Assembly: GCA_937888925.1 (NCBI GenBank)
Contig: CALARM010000302.1
Span: forward strand, 1-5,238
Length of the DNA stretch: 5,238 bases
Source of the DNA: an uncultured Synergistia bacterium
GTDB taxonomy: Bacteria; Eremiobacterota; SpSt-956; JAKJGF01
Direction of reading: 5' to 3'
This document shows, piece by piece, positions 1 through 5,238 of this stretch (position 1 is its first letter; every line of letters starts with the position of its first letter). The position numbers and the translations under genes were made by a program. The notes beneath the pieces are model-generated. The model was given only the letters and a program-made list of their open reading frames with translations, did no database searches and had not been told where the DNA came from.

Positions 1-123
1 CTTGCATCAGGTATGCATGGCATAGCTTCTGCGTCAAAAGAACATTCTGACGATATAAGCTCTGTAGGTAATAAAGAAATAGATATAATTACCAGGATTA
101 TTTCTTCTTTAAATATTGATTAG
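1..123 (+). CDS. C-terminal end of an upstream gene (partial), possibly methyl-accepting chemotaxis-like
   Basis: The frame starting at base 1 is open for 40 codons and ends in TAG at 121-123, so this is the tail of a gene that begins upstream of the window. The peptide is hydrophilic and looks helical. It contains IASASKEHSDDISSV (about residues 8-22), which resembles the IAxASxEQSxxIxxV pattern near the C-terminal end of the methyl-accepting chemotaxis signalling helix. The match rests on about 15 residues, so it is only a hint; an unrelated helical C-terminus is equally possible. The next gene starts 36 bp downstream on the same strand, so the two could be co-transcribed. Confidence refers mainly to this being coding, not to the product. 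Confidence 0.5.
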   Translation, partial: LASGMHGIASASKEHSDDISSVGNKEIDIITRIISSLNID

Positions 124-159
124 AAATTGAATTCACCTGAATTCTGATAGGATAGATTT

Positions 160-1029
160 ATGTCCCCTCCTTTAACCGTTGCAGATATACTGGATCGGTC
201 AATTTCTATTTATAGAAATAATTTCAAAATTTTATGTACTGTTAATATTGTCGGTTATATTCCCTATATATTATTTACAGCACTTTATCTTGCTTTTTTA
301 TATTTCGGATATGACAGGGAATTACTCTGGATTTTTATAGCTATCACATGCCTTGTTATTCTGCCTCTGTGGTTTATTATGTTCAATATATCTCAGGCCA
401 TGACTATCAGTATAATTTCCGATATTATTTTCAATCGCCATAGTTCCATATACGGAACACTGACAGAACTGTTAAAAAATAAAAAATTATTTAAATTTAT
501 CCTTACTATGTTTCTTTACGGGTTTATTATATTTTTACTTTTATTACCTGAAGGTCTTATATGTTTTGCTTTTATTCTCATTAAAAATAGTACTATAAAG
601 GTTTTATTTATAGCGATATCTGTCTTTTTTTGCTTGATCTCTATGAGCCTTCTAACGGTTATTGTATTTTTATATAATTTTATACCACCTGCCGTAATTC
701 TGGAAAATCATGCCTTTTTTCAATCTTTCAGGAGATCTGCAATACTTGTAGCAAAAGATCCTCTGAAGGCCATAGCTGTCCCTTTTTTTTCAGGATTGCT
801 TGTCCAGGTTATACAGGGGGCTTTTTCTGTGCCTTTTGCTTTTCTATCTATCTATATGGCATACAGTCATCCTTTAATACAGTTTCTCATACAACTGGTT
901 CCTCAGATACTGGCAATAATCCTGGTGCCTCTTATTTTTACATGTAATACCCTTGTTTATTATAATATTCGTTTCAGAAAAGAAGGTTATGACCTTGAAC
1001 TTATGGCAGATAAGACATTTAAACATTAA
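160..1029 (+). CDS. Polytopic inner-membrane protein, GPDPase-membrane-domain/YciC-like
   Basis: This 289-residue protein is almost entirely hydrophobic, with about six membrane segments (roughly residues 26-50, 55-80, 112-140, 147-175, 205-235 and 242-268). The N-terminus LTVADILDRSISIYRNNFK matches the typical opening of this family (LTxGEILDxAxxLYRxNF). The C-terminus YYNIRFRKEGYDLELMA also matches the family ending (YYDxRxRKEGxDLEL). PAVILENHAFFQSFRRSAIL (about 177-196) corresponds to the cytoplasmic loop seen in glycerophosphodiester-phosphodiesterase membrane-domain and YciC-like proteins. There is no phosphodiesterase domain, so no enzyme activity is claimed. The ATG is preceded by AGGA at 149-152 with 7-nt spacing. 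The 3' end overlaps the next gene by 41 nt, which suggests translational coupling. Family members often sit beside DUF4129/MoxR genes; the molecular role is unknown. Confidence 0.85.
   Translation: MSPPLTVADILDRSISIYRNNFKILCTVNIVGYIPYILFTALYLAFLYFGYDRELLWIFIAITCLVILPLWFIMFNISQAMTISIISDIIFNRHSSIYGTLTELLKNKKLFKFILTMFLYGFIIFLLLLPEGLICFAFILIKNSTIKVLFIAISVFFCLISMSLLTVIVFLYNFIPPAVILENHAFFQSFRRSAILVAKDPLKAIAVPFFSGLLVQVIQGAFSVPFAFLSIYMAYSHPLIQFLIQLVPQILAIILVPLIFTCNTLVYYNIRFRKEGYDLELMADKTFKH
981..986 (+). promoter_or_regulatory. Ribosome binding site inside the upstream gene that decides the DUF4129 start
   Basis: AGAAGG lies within the coding sequence of the preceding gene. It is 2 nt before the ATG at 989, which is very close, and 8 nt before an in-frame TTG at 995, which is ideal. 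The far-upstream in-frame TTG at 953 has no comparable purine-rich tract in front of it. Both near candidates give almost the same signal peptide, so the choice hardly changes the mature protein. Confidence 0.45.
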
Positions 1030-1972
1030 TATTATTTTATTATTTGTTATATTTATTTTTGCCGGGACACAGGCTATGAACAGCGATGATTATTATAAAG
1101 ACATAAGGAAAGCCATAGAAAATATTTCCTCTGCAGAGAAAGATATAAGAGACGGAAAAACATCGGATATAAATTTAGAAAAACTTCTTTCTGTAACTAT
1201 TACAAAAAAAAGAGATGTCGCTGATTCCTGGATAATACGTGAAGCAAATCTGTTTAAATCATCTGAAAAAAAAGAAGAGAAATTGCTCTTATTGAAAAGA
1301 GTTAAGAGCAGACTTTATGCTTTAATGGAGTTACCGCCGGAAGAAAGACCGGTAAATAAAGATGATATAAAAAAAAGGATAAGATCCATATTGTTACAGA
1401 GACAGTTTCAATATTTTGATATTTATACATTTAAAGACAGGGTTGTGAGATGGCTTTTATCCATATCTTTTATAAAAGAGCTTTTAGAGATTATGAAGCT
1501 GGATAACGATAATAGCAGATACAGAACTATAATTTATATAATACTTGCCGTTGCCTCTGTAACAGTTTCATCAATAACGGGATTTCTGATTATATCTCTG
1601 AAACGACGATTTGCCAGCACAGTTATGGAAGGTTATAAAGGCACTTTTTATTCAAAAAAAGCAGATGCTCTGTTATGGGAGAAAAAAGCCCTTGAATTTT
1701 CGTCAGAGGGTAATTACAGACCTGCTCTTCAGGGCCTCCTTTATTCCCTTTTATTAAGCCTTGATAGAAAAGATATTATTGTTTTTGACGGTACGAAAAC
1801 CAACATGGAATATATAAAAATAATGAAAAATGACTCTATGAAGAAAATCTCTGAAGTGTTTGAACTTTTTTGCAGTATTTATGATAGAAAGTGGTACGGC
1901 CTTGAAAACTGTTCAGAAGAAGAATACAGAGAAGCTTTTGAGCTTTTTAAAGACTGTTTGAGAAAGATTTAG
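989..1972 (+). CDS. DUF4129 domain protein with signal peptide and one internal membrane anchor
   Basis: The protein has 327 residues from the ATG at 989. Residues 1-29 form a signal peptide (hydrophobic core about 13-25, likely cleavage after AGTQA). An extracytoplasmic, charged and mostly helical region follows at about 30-178. A membrane segment at about 181-204 is followed by positive residues KRRF, which places the C-terminus in the cytosol. Residues about 225-327 are the DUF4129 domain: a helix with ALEFSSEGNYRPALQGLLYS, then L-rich and D/G segments, the polar TKTNMEY motif that corresponds to the family's TxxE signature, and a terminal YG...EEYREAFELF helix. DUF4129 is best known as the C-terminal domain of TgpA-type transglutaminases, but here it is stand-alone with no transglutaminase core. 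A TTG at 953 would lengthen the protein by 12 residues and spoil the signal peptide, and a TTG at 995 is also possible. Biochemical function is unknown. Confidence 0.85.
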   Translation: MTLNLWQIRHLNINIILLFVIFIFAGTQAMNSDDYYKDIRKAIENISSAEKDIRDGKTSDINLEKLLSVTITKKRDVADSWIIREANLFKSSEKKEEKLLLLKRVKSRLYALMELPPEERPVNKDDIKKRIRSILLQRQFQYFDIYTFKDRVVRWLLSISFIKELLEIMKLDNDNSRYRTIIYIILAVASVTVSSITGFLIISLKRRFASTVMEGYKGTFYSKKADALLWEKKALEFSSEGNYRPALQGLLYSLLLSLDRKDIIVFDGTKTNMEYIKIMKNDSMKKISEVFELFCSIYDRKWYGLENCSEEEYREAFELFKDCLRKI

Positions 1973-1977
1973 AGATT

Positions 1978-3123
1978 ATGAAATTTAAATGGTACTATAT
2001 TTTATTTGCTATATTATTCATTATCTTTTTTATTTTTCTTATAGTTATTCTGTCTTTTTTCCCGAAAAAAAAGGTGGATTTTTCTTCTTACAGCACAGGG
2101 CCGGAAGGGACAAAAGGGGCATTTATGCTTTTATCGGAACTTGGCTTCAATGTATCACGTTATGAGAGAAGTTTTAATAGTCTTCCCGATGGAGTATTGC
2201 TTATAATAGAACCTGATTATGACCTTACGGAAATAGAAATTTTTTATCTGAAGCAATGGCTCTCCAATGGTAATACCCTTGTGTTTTTCTCTGAATATGA
2301 TAACAGTCTCTATAAAAAATGGAATATGAAAGTGAAAGAAAGTAAATCTTCCGGGGTATTTCAGCCTTTGCACTCTTCCGGCCCCGTGTCGGGAGTGACT
2401 GATGTAAAGTTTACATCTATGTTCAGGATTGATGGTTTTACAGATGGCATGGTAGAATATTTCGGTGATATTACAGGCTCATTAATGGTAATATGTCCTG
2501 AAGGCAAAGGACAGGCGGTATTTATAACAGATAATACGTTAATTTCAAATAAATCCATAGGAAATCTGGATAATTCCTTATTACTGGTAAGTATAATGAA
2601 CAGTTATGCAGGTAAAAACAGTAATATATTTTTTGACGAATATCATCATGGCTATGGTACTGTCGTATATGACAGAAAAGAGACACTCCGGACCTGGATG
2701 CCTGTTTATATAAAGGTTATAATTCTTCAACTTTTTCTTGCTATTTTTATATGTTTATTTGCCAGAAGTCTCAGATTTGGTTCACCTGTACCTTTATCTA
2801 CAAAACCTTCCGGCCCATGTCAGGCTGAATTTGTTATATCCATGGCGAACCTTTTTATCAGAGCAGGAGGAAGAAAAGAAATTGCTGCCGAACTCTATTC
2901 GTCTTTTAAAAGAGATATTGTGAAAAAATTGGCCATTAAGAATCAGGAAGATTACAATGAAATTGCAAAAAAGGTTTCGGAACGAACCGGCCTTCCTTCC
3001 GGGCCTCTCGTAGAACTTATAAAATCAGCCTCTTTGGAAAGGGGCAAAATGAGTGAGAAAGAATTATTTAACTGGTATAAGGAAATGAAAAAATATAGAA
3101 AGGGATTTGGCAGTGAGCAGTGA
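1978..3123 (+). CDS. DUF4350 domain membrane protein
   Basis: This 381-residue protein has an N-terminal anchor (about 8-28), an extracytoplasmic domain (about 32-240), a second membrane segment (about 245-263) and a cytosolic tail of about 115 residues. The DUF4350 signature is clear. STGPEGTKGAFMLLSELGF (39-57) matches the family's S..p.GtkA.y.lL..lG. EIFYLKQWLSNGNTLVFFS (87-105) is the segment shared with glutamine-amidotransferase-like folds. FDEYHHG (219-225) and RFGSPVP (266-272, just after the second membrane segment) are also family hallmarks. The tail holds AEFVISMANLFIRAGGRKEI (283-302) and a helical end. No catalytic Cys is apparent, so a binding or scaffold role is more likely than amidotransfer. 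It starts 5 bp after the DUF4129 stop, and GAGAAAGA (1960-1967) is a weak ribosome binding site. Its last three residues (SEQ) and stop codon are read from a heptamer repeat. Confidence 0.9.
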   Translation: MKFKWYYILFAILFIIFFIFLIVILSFFPKKKVDFSSYSTGPEGTKGAFMLLSELGFNVSRYERSFNSLPDGVLLIIEPDYDLTEIEIFYLKQWLSNGNTLVFFSEYDNSLYKKWNMKVKESKSSGVFQPLHSSGPVSGVTDVKFTSMFRIDGFTDGMVEYFGDITGSLMVICPEGKGQAVFITDNTLISNKSIGNLDNSLLLVSIMNSYAGKNSNIFFDEYHHGYGTVVYDRKETLRTWMPVYIKVIILQLFLAIFICLFARSLRFGSPVPLSTKPSGPCQAEFVISMANLFIRAGGRKEIAAELYSSFKRDIVKKLAIKNQEDYNEIAKKVSERTGLPSGPLVELIKSASLERGKMSEKELFNWYKEMKKYRKGFGSEQ

Positions 3124-3152
3124 CCAGTGAGCAGTGACCAGTGACCAGTGAA
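3111..3152 (+). repeat. Heptanucleotide tandem array 1, 5' arm: six CAGTGAN units
   Basis: Six consecutive 7-bp units begin at 3111, 3118, 3125, 3132, 3139 and 3146. Each is CAGTGA plus a seventh base that is G, C, G, C, C and A in turn; a decayed AAGTAAA follows. The array overlaps the end of the DUF4350 gene and contains its TGA stop (3121-3123). Because 7 is not a multiple of 3 and each unit holds TGA, the array closes all three + strand frames. The reverse strand stays open, giving a meaningless HWSLVT-like reading. It is not CRISPR, since there are no spacers. Confidence 0.95.
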
Positions 3153-3170
3153 AAGTAAAACTTATCCGTT

Positions 3171-3184
3171 ACTACGCATCACGA
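3171..3184 (+). repeat. Degenerate 3' arm of composite repeat 1
   Basis: ACTACGC (3171-3177) and ATCACGA (3178-3184) look like two worn units of the RTYACGM heptamer family seen intact at 4259-4307. The sequence CACGATAA (3180-3187) here and CACGATTA (4303-4310) in the other copy mark the same right-hand boundary, a short distance before the next gene's ribosome binding site. Two units alone would not be convincing; the call depends on comparison with the second copy. Confidence 0.5.
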
Positions 3185-3209
3185 TAATTATAGAAAGGAT
3201 CTTGATTAA

Positions 3210-4157
3210 ATGTCCGTAAAAGATGTATTTACTCCCGTAACAGAGGAAATATCTAAAATTATAGTCGGTCAGGAAGAAGTTATAGAACTTCTCTATGTGG
3301 CTCTTCTTACAGAAGGCCATATTTTGCTTGAAGGCGTGCCGGGAGTTGCGAAAACACTTATTATGAAGACTCTGTCTGCAGTAATTGACTGTGATTTTAA
3401 AAGGATACAGTTTACACCTGATCTGATGCCGGGAGATATTTCCGGCACCCATGTGTTCAATCCTGCAAAAAGCGAGTTTTATCTGAAGAAGGGGCCTGTT
3501 TTTACAAATTTCCTCCTTGCAGACGAGATAAACAGAACTCCTCCCAAGACTCAATCAGCACTTCTTGAAGCCATGGAAGAACGGCAGGTTACAATAGAAG
3601 GAGAAACTATTGAACTTCCGTCTGTTTTTATGGTTCTTGCCACTCAGAATCCCGTAGAATATGAAGGAACCTATCCTTTACCTGAGGCACAGTTAGACAG
3701 ATTTCTCCTCAAGGTAAATATTAAATATCCTTCGGAAAAAGAAGAAAATCAGATTTTACAGAACCACCACAGAGGGTTTAATCCACATAGATTTGACAGA
3801 CTGAATATTAAAACCCTGGCAGATAGCAACAGGATTCTTGAGTGCAGGACAGAGGTGCAGAAGGTAAAAGTAGAAGAAAACATTTTTGACTATATAATAA
3901 AGATTACTGGCCGTACCAGGGAAACAGTAAACCTTATCCTTGGAGCAAGCCCCAGGGCTTCCGTTATGTTATTACTTGCTTCAAAAGCCCTTGCAGCTTT
4001 AAGAGGAAGGGATTTTGTCATACCTGATGACGTGAAATATCTGGCCTGTCCCGTGTTACGTCACAGGCTCGTCCTGAGGAGTGAAGCGGAAATAGAAGGA
4101 ATTTCTGCCGATGATATTATTTTGAATATACTGGAAGGCATTGAAGTGCCCAGGTAG
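3210..4157 (+). CDS. MoxR-family AAA+ ATPase
   Basis: This is a complete 315-residue cytosolic AAA+ ATPase of the usual MoxR length. Visible motifs are Walker A GVPGVAKT (42-49, K48), the MoxR signature [12 protein letters not shown] (68-79), Walker B FLLADEIN (101-108, D105/E106), sensor 1 ATQNP (144-148, N147), the arginine-finger region EAQLDRF (159-165, R164) and sensor 2 GASPRAS (245-251, R249). The C-terminal [10 protein letters not shown] (266-275) is typical of the lid domain. All key residues are intact, so it should bind and hydrolyse ATP. MoxR proteins act as chaperone-like assembly or remodelling ATPases that work with vWA-domain partners, here most likely the DUF58 protein next door. 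The ATG is preceded by AAAGGA (3194-3199) at 10-nt spacing. Repeat-filled gaps lie on both sides, unlike the tight spacing of the genes upstream. The TAG stop is the first three bases of the next repeat array. Confidence 0.97.
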   Translation: MSVKDVFTPVTEEISKIIVGQEEVIELLYVALLTEGHILLEGVPGVAKTLIMKTLSAVIDCDFKRIQFTPDLMPGDISGTHVFNPAKSEFYLKKGPVFTNFLLADEINRTPPKTQSALLEAMEERQVTIEGETIELPSVFMVLATQNPVEYEGTYPLPEAQLDRFLLKVNIKYPSEKEENQILQNHHRGFNPHRFDRLNIKTLADSNRILECRTEVQKVKVEENIFDYIIKITGRTRETVNLILGASPRASVMLLLASKALAALRGRDFVIPDDVKYLACPVLRHRLVLRSEAEIEGISADDIILNILEGIEVPR

Positions 4158-4210
4158 TGAGCAGTGAGCAGTGACCAGTGACCAGTGACCAGTGAATGGT
4201 GAGTAGTGAG
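4155..4210 (+). repeat. Heptanucleotide tandem array 2, 5' arm: eight CAGTGAN-type units
   Basis: Eight 7-bp units run from 4155: TAGTGAG, CAGTGAG, CAGTGAC three times, CAGTGAA, TGGTGAG and TAGTGAG. The first three bases are the stop codon of the MoxR-type gene. Units two to five share a 27-nt identical stretch (4162-4188) with array 1 (3125-3151), in the same orientation. The outer units differ more from the consensus than the central ones, as expected for an ageing tandem array. Confidence 0.95.
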
Positions 4211-4229
4211 TCAGTATGGGCGACTCACT
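4205..4229 (+). repeat. Inverted repeat (8-bp stem, 9-nt loop) at the centre of array 2
   Basis: AGTGAGTC (4205-4212) and GACTCACT (4222-4229) are perfectly complementary around a 9-nt loop. The left arm is made from the last heptamer unit, so the stem joins the array to the central region. No run of T follows, so this is not a standard intrinsic terminator. Confidence 0.8.
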
Positions 4230-4239
4230 GTGATCGCCC
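4218..4239 (+). repeat. Second inverted repeat (GGGCGA/TCGCCC) overlapping the first
   Basis: GGGCGA (4218-4223) pairs with TCGCCC (4234-4239) around a 10-nt loop that itself contains the mini-palindrome TCACTGTGA (4225-4233). This stem uses bases of the first stem's loop and right arm, so the two structures are mutually exclusive. Confidence 0.65.
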
Positions 4240-4247
4240 GGTACCGG
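4238..4247 (+). repeat. Perfect 10-bp palindrome CCGGTACCGG
   Basis: CCGGTACCGG is a perfect, GC-rich palindrome in an otherwise AT-rich window. It lies between the CAGTGAN arm and the RTYACGM arm. It could be a symmetric protein-binding site or simply part of the repeat element's core; nothing in the sequence decides between these. Confidence 0.6.
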
Positions 4248-4258
4248 CGAAAACACCC

Positions 4259-4307
4259 ATTACGCATTGCGCATTACGCATTACGTGTCACGCGTCACGC
4301 GTCACGA
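4259..4307 (+). repeat. Heptanucleotide tandem array 2, 3' arm: seven RTYACGM-type units
   Basis: Seven consecutive 7-bp units run from 4259: ATTACGC, ATTGCGC, ATTACGC, ATTACGT, GTCACGC, GTCACGC and GTCACGA. The last three units carry GTCAC, which is the reverse complement of the GTGAC formed in the left arm, so about five of every seven bases could pair between the arms. The array stops 4 bp before the ribosome binding site of the DUF58 gene. Confidence 0.9.
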
Positions 4308-4311
4308 TTAC

Positions 4312-4316
4312 AGGAG
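4312..4316 (+). promoter_or_regulatory. Ribosome binding site fixing the GTG start of the DUF58 gene
   Basis: AGGAG stands 8 nt before GTG at 4325. An in-frame TGA at 4322-4324 directly precedes that GTG, so translation cannot begin further upstream in this frame. Confidence 0.85.
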
Positions 4317-4324
4317 ATTATTGA

Positions 4325-5238
4325 GTGAAAATAAACTTTATCCCTTCAAAGAGATTTATCTTTCTTTTATGTGCCGGCATAGTTCCCCTCGTTGCAGGCG
4401 GCTCATGGGTAGAACCTTTTATGATTTTTCTGGTCTATAATCTGATAGTTTTTACTATGGCCTCTGTGGATTATTTTTTGATTTCCCCTCATTTTATAGG
4501 TGTAAATCGTATCACAGAAGATAATTTTTCCATAGGAGTTAAAAATTCTGTTAAAATTTCCCTGGTAAACAGAGGCTTTTTTTCTCTTACTTTAGAGCTT
4601 AAAGATGATTACCCCTTTCAGTTTAAATCTGACAGAAAAAGAATTTTTGCTGTTACCATGTCACCGGGAGAGAGTCGTGAAATAGAGTATTTTCTGACTC
4701 CTTTAAAGAGAGGTAAATACAGTTTCGGCCATATTCATATCCGTGCATACAGTTTTCTCGGGATAACGGGAAGAAGAATTTCAATAGAAAAAAAACAGGA
4801 AGTAAGAGTATATCCTGACCTTCGGAATATATCCCGGTACCAGTTAATGGCCATAAAGGGACATCTTCAGAGAAGCGGCATAAAACCTGTAAGGCTCATG
4901 GGCCATGGGATGGAGTTTGAGAGTCTCCGCGAATATATGACAGATGATGAATACAGAACTATTAACTGGAAAGCCTCTGCCAGACGTGGACATCTTATAG
5001 TTAATCAATATGATGTGGAAAAAAGCCAGAATATTATGATTTTGATAGATGCAGGAAGGCTTATGACGGCTATGGCAGGGGAGATGGCAAAATTTGATTA
5101 TGCGGTAAATGCCGCCCTTATGCTCTGCTATGTCTGTACCCTCAGGGGGGACAATGCGGGACTTATGGTATTCGGACATGATATAAAATTCTATGTTCCT
5201 CCCGGAAAAGGTAAAAAACACCTTCATATGATCCTTGA
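4325..5238 (+). CDS. DUF58 (vWA-like) membrane protein, 3' end beyond the window
   Basis: The frame from GTG at 4325 is open to the end of the window (304 codons plus 2 nt). It begins with two membrane segments (about residues 10-26 and 31-54), followed by an extended beta-rich region (about 58-165). The DUF58 core then follows: GMEFESLREY (195-204), D207/D208, RTINWKASARR (211-221) and VNQYDVEKSQN (226-236). The vWA-like strand IMILIDAGRLM (237-247) carries D242, matching the family's DxGRxM in place of the classical DxSxS. D258 and RGDNAGLMVF (274-283) also fit the family. DUF58 proteins are the standard partner encoded directly after MoxR ATPases. Most family members are about 380-440 residues, so roughly a quarter is probably missing downstream. 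The gene is 167 bp from the ATPase gene, and the gap is filled with heptamer repeats. Confidence 0.93.
   Translation, partial: MKINFIPSKRFIFLLCAGIVPLVAGGSWVEPFMIFLVYNLIVFTMASVDYFLISPHFIGVNRITEDNFSIGVKNSVKISLVNRGFFSLTLELKDDYPFQFKSDRKRIFAVTMSPGESREIEYFLTPLKRGKYSFGHIHIRAYSFLGITGRRISIEKKQEVRVYPDLRNISRYQLMAIKGHLQRSGIKPVRLMGHGMEFESLREYMTDDEYRTINWKASARRGHLIVNQYDVEKSQNIMILIDAGRLMTAMAGEMAKFDYAVNAALMLCYVCTLRGDNAGLMVFGHDIKFYVPPGKGKKHLHMIL

Noticed and set aside
127..153. Possible promoter (TTGAAT...TAGGAT) and a TGAATTC direct repeat at 10-bp spacing before gene one
   Set aside because: The spacer is 15 bp, the -10 match is poor and it overlaps the ribosome binding site. The two TGAATTC copies (128-134, 138-144) could be an operator, but with no other support they are not annotated.
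953..988. Extended DUF4129 start at TTG 953
   Set aside because: It has no ribosome binding site, would enlarge the overlap to 77 nt and adds a charged stretch before the signal peptide; ATG 989 or TTG 995 fit better.
2063..2072. A-run (eight A) near the start of the DUF4350 gene, as well as T-runs in gene one, as phase-variable or frameshift sites
   Set aside because: Runs of this length are common in AT-rich genes, the frames are intact through them, and no overlapping alternative frame benefits.
2155..2558. Two overlapping minus-strand frames of 72 and 65 codons
   Set aside because: Both are antisense to the DUF4350 domain and have no ribosome binding site or recognisable motif.
2738..2923. 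Plus-strand frame of 61 codons in another frame
   Set aside because: It is an out-of-frame shadow inside the DUF4350 gene.
3162..3554. Minus-strand reading frame of 130 codons
   Set aside because: It lies mostly antisense to the first third of the ATPase gene, including Walker A, and its product shows no family features.
4205..4240. Intrinsic transcription terminator
   Set aside because: The stems are short and no T-run follows; the downstream gene belongs to the same functional module.
4056..4256. Minus-strand reading frame of 66 codons across the end of the ATPase gene and array 2
   Set aside because: Its HWSLVT-like peptide is only the reverse reading of the CAGTGAC units, which lack stops on that strand; the rest is antisense to the ATPase gene.
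3111..4307. CRISPR array
   Set aside because: The units are 7 bp, directly abutting and without spacers.
4844..5227. Minus-strand reading frame of 127 codons
   Set aside because: It is antisense to the most conserved part of the DUF58 gene, whose + frame carries the family motifs.

Overview
The window is AT-rich bacterial chromosome, read almost entirely on the + strand. Coding sequence favours ATA for Ile and AGA for Arg. No rRNA, tRNA or single-gene marker is present, so the organism cannot be named. The low-GC codon use, the start codons (ATG and GTG) and the intergenic heptanucleotide arrays suggest an uncultured environmental bacterium. From memory, similar CAGTGAC/ATTACGC-type arrays occur in draft genomes of Nitrospirota- and Desulfobacterota-like lineages, but that is an impression and has not been searched.

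Layout. Bases 1-123 are the 3' end of an upstream gene. A tightly packed gene cluster follows: a polytopic membrane protein of the glycerophosphodiester-phosphodiesterase-membrane-domain/YciC type (160-1029); a secreted, membrane-anchored DUF4129 protein (989-1972, 41 nt overlap with the gene before); a DUF4350 protein with two membrane anchors (1978-3123, 5 nt gap); a MoxR-family AAA+ ATPase (3210-4157); and a DUF58 (von Willebrand A-like) membrane protein that starts with GTG at 4325 and runs off the window at 5238. The last gene lacks an in-window stop and is easy to miss.

How the genes work together. This is the widespread MoxR-DUF58 module in its DUF4129/DUF4350 version. The gene order matches, as I recall it, the moxR2 neighbourhood of mycobacteria (Rv3689-Rv3693), and a related module is yeaC-yeaD-yebA of Bacillus. 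The usual model is a cytosolic MoxR chaperone-ATPase acting on or through the vWA-like DUF58 partner, with the DUF4129 and DUF4350 proteins as membrane-anchored partners facing both sides of the membrane. The process served, probably in the cell envelope, is unknown.

The most unusual content is between genes. The gaps on both sides of the moxR-type gene hold composite arrays of 7-bp repeats. Each begins with CAGTGAN units that overlap the end of the preceding gene and contain its stop codon. Each ends with RTYACGM-type units just before the next gene's ribosome binding site. The better preserved copy (4155-4307) has nested inverted repeats and a 10-bp palindrome at its centre. The two arrays share a 27-nt identical run in direct orientation, exactly flanking the ATPase gene.
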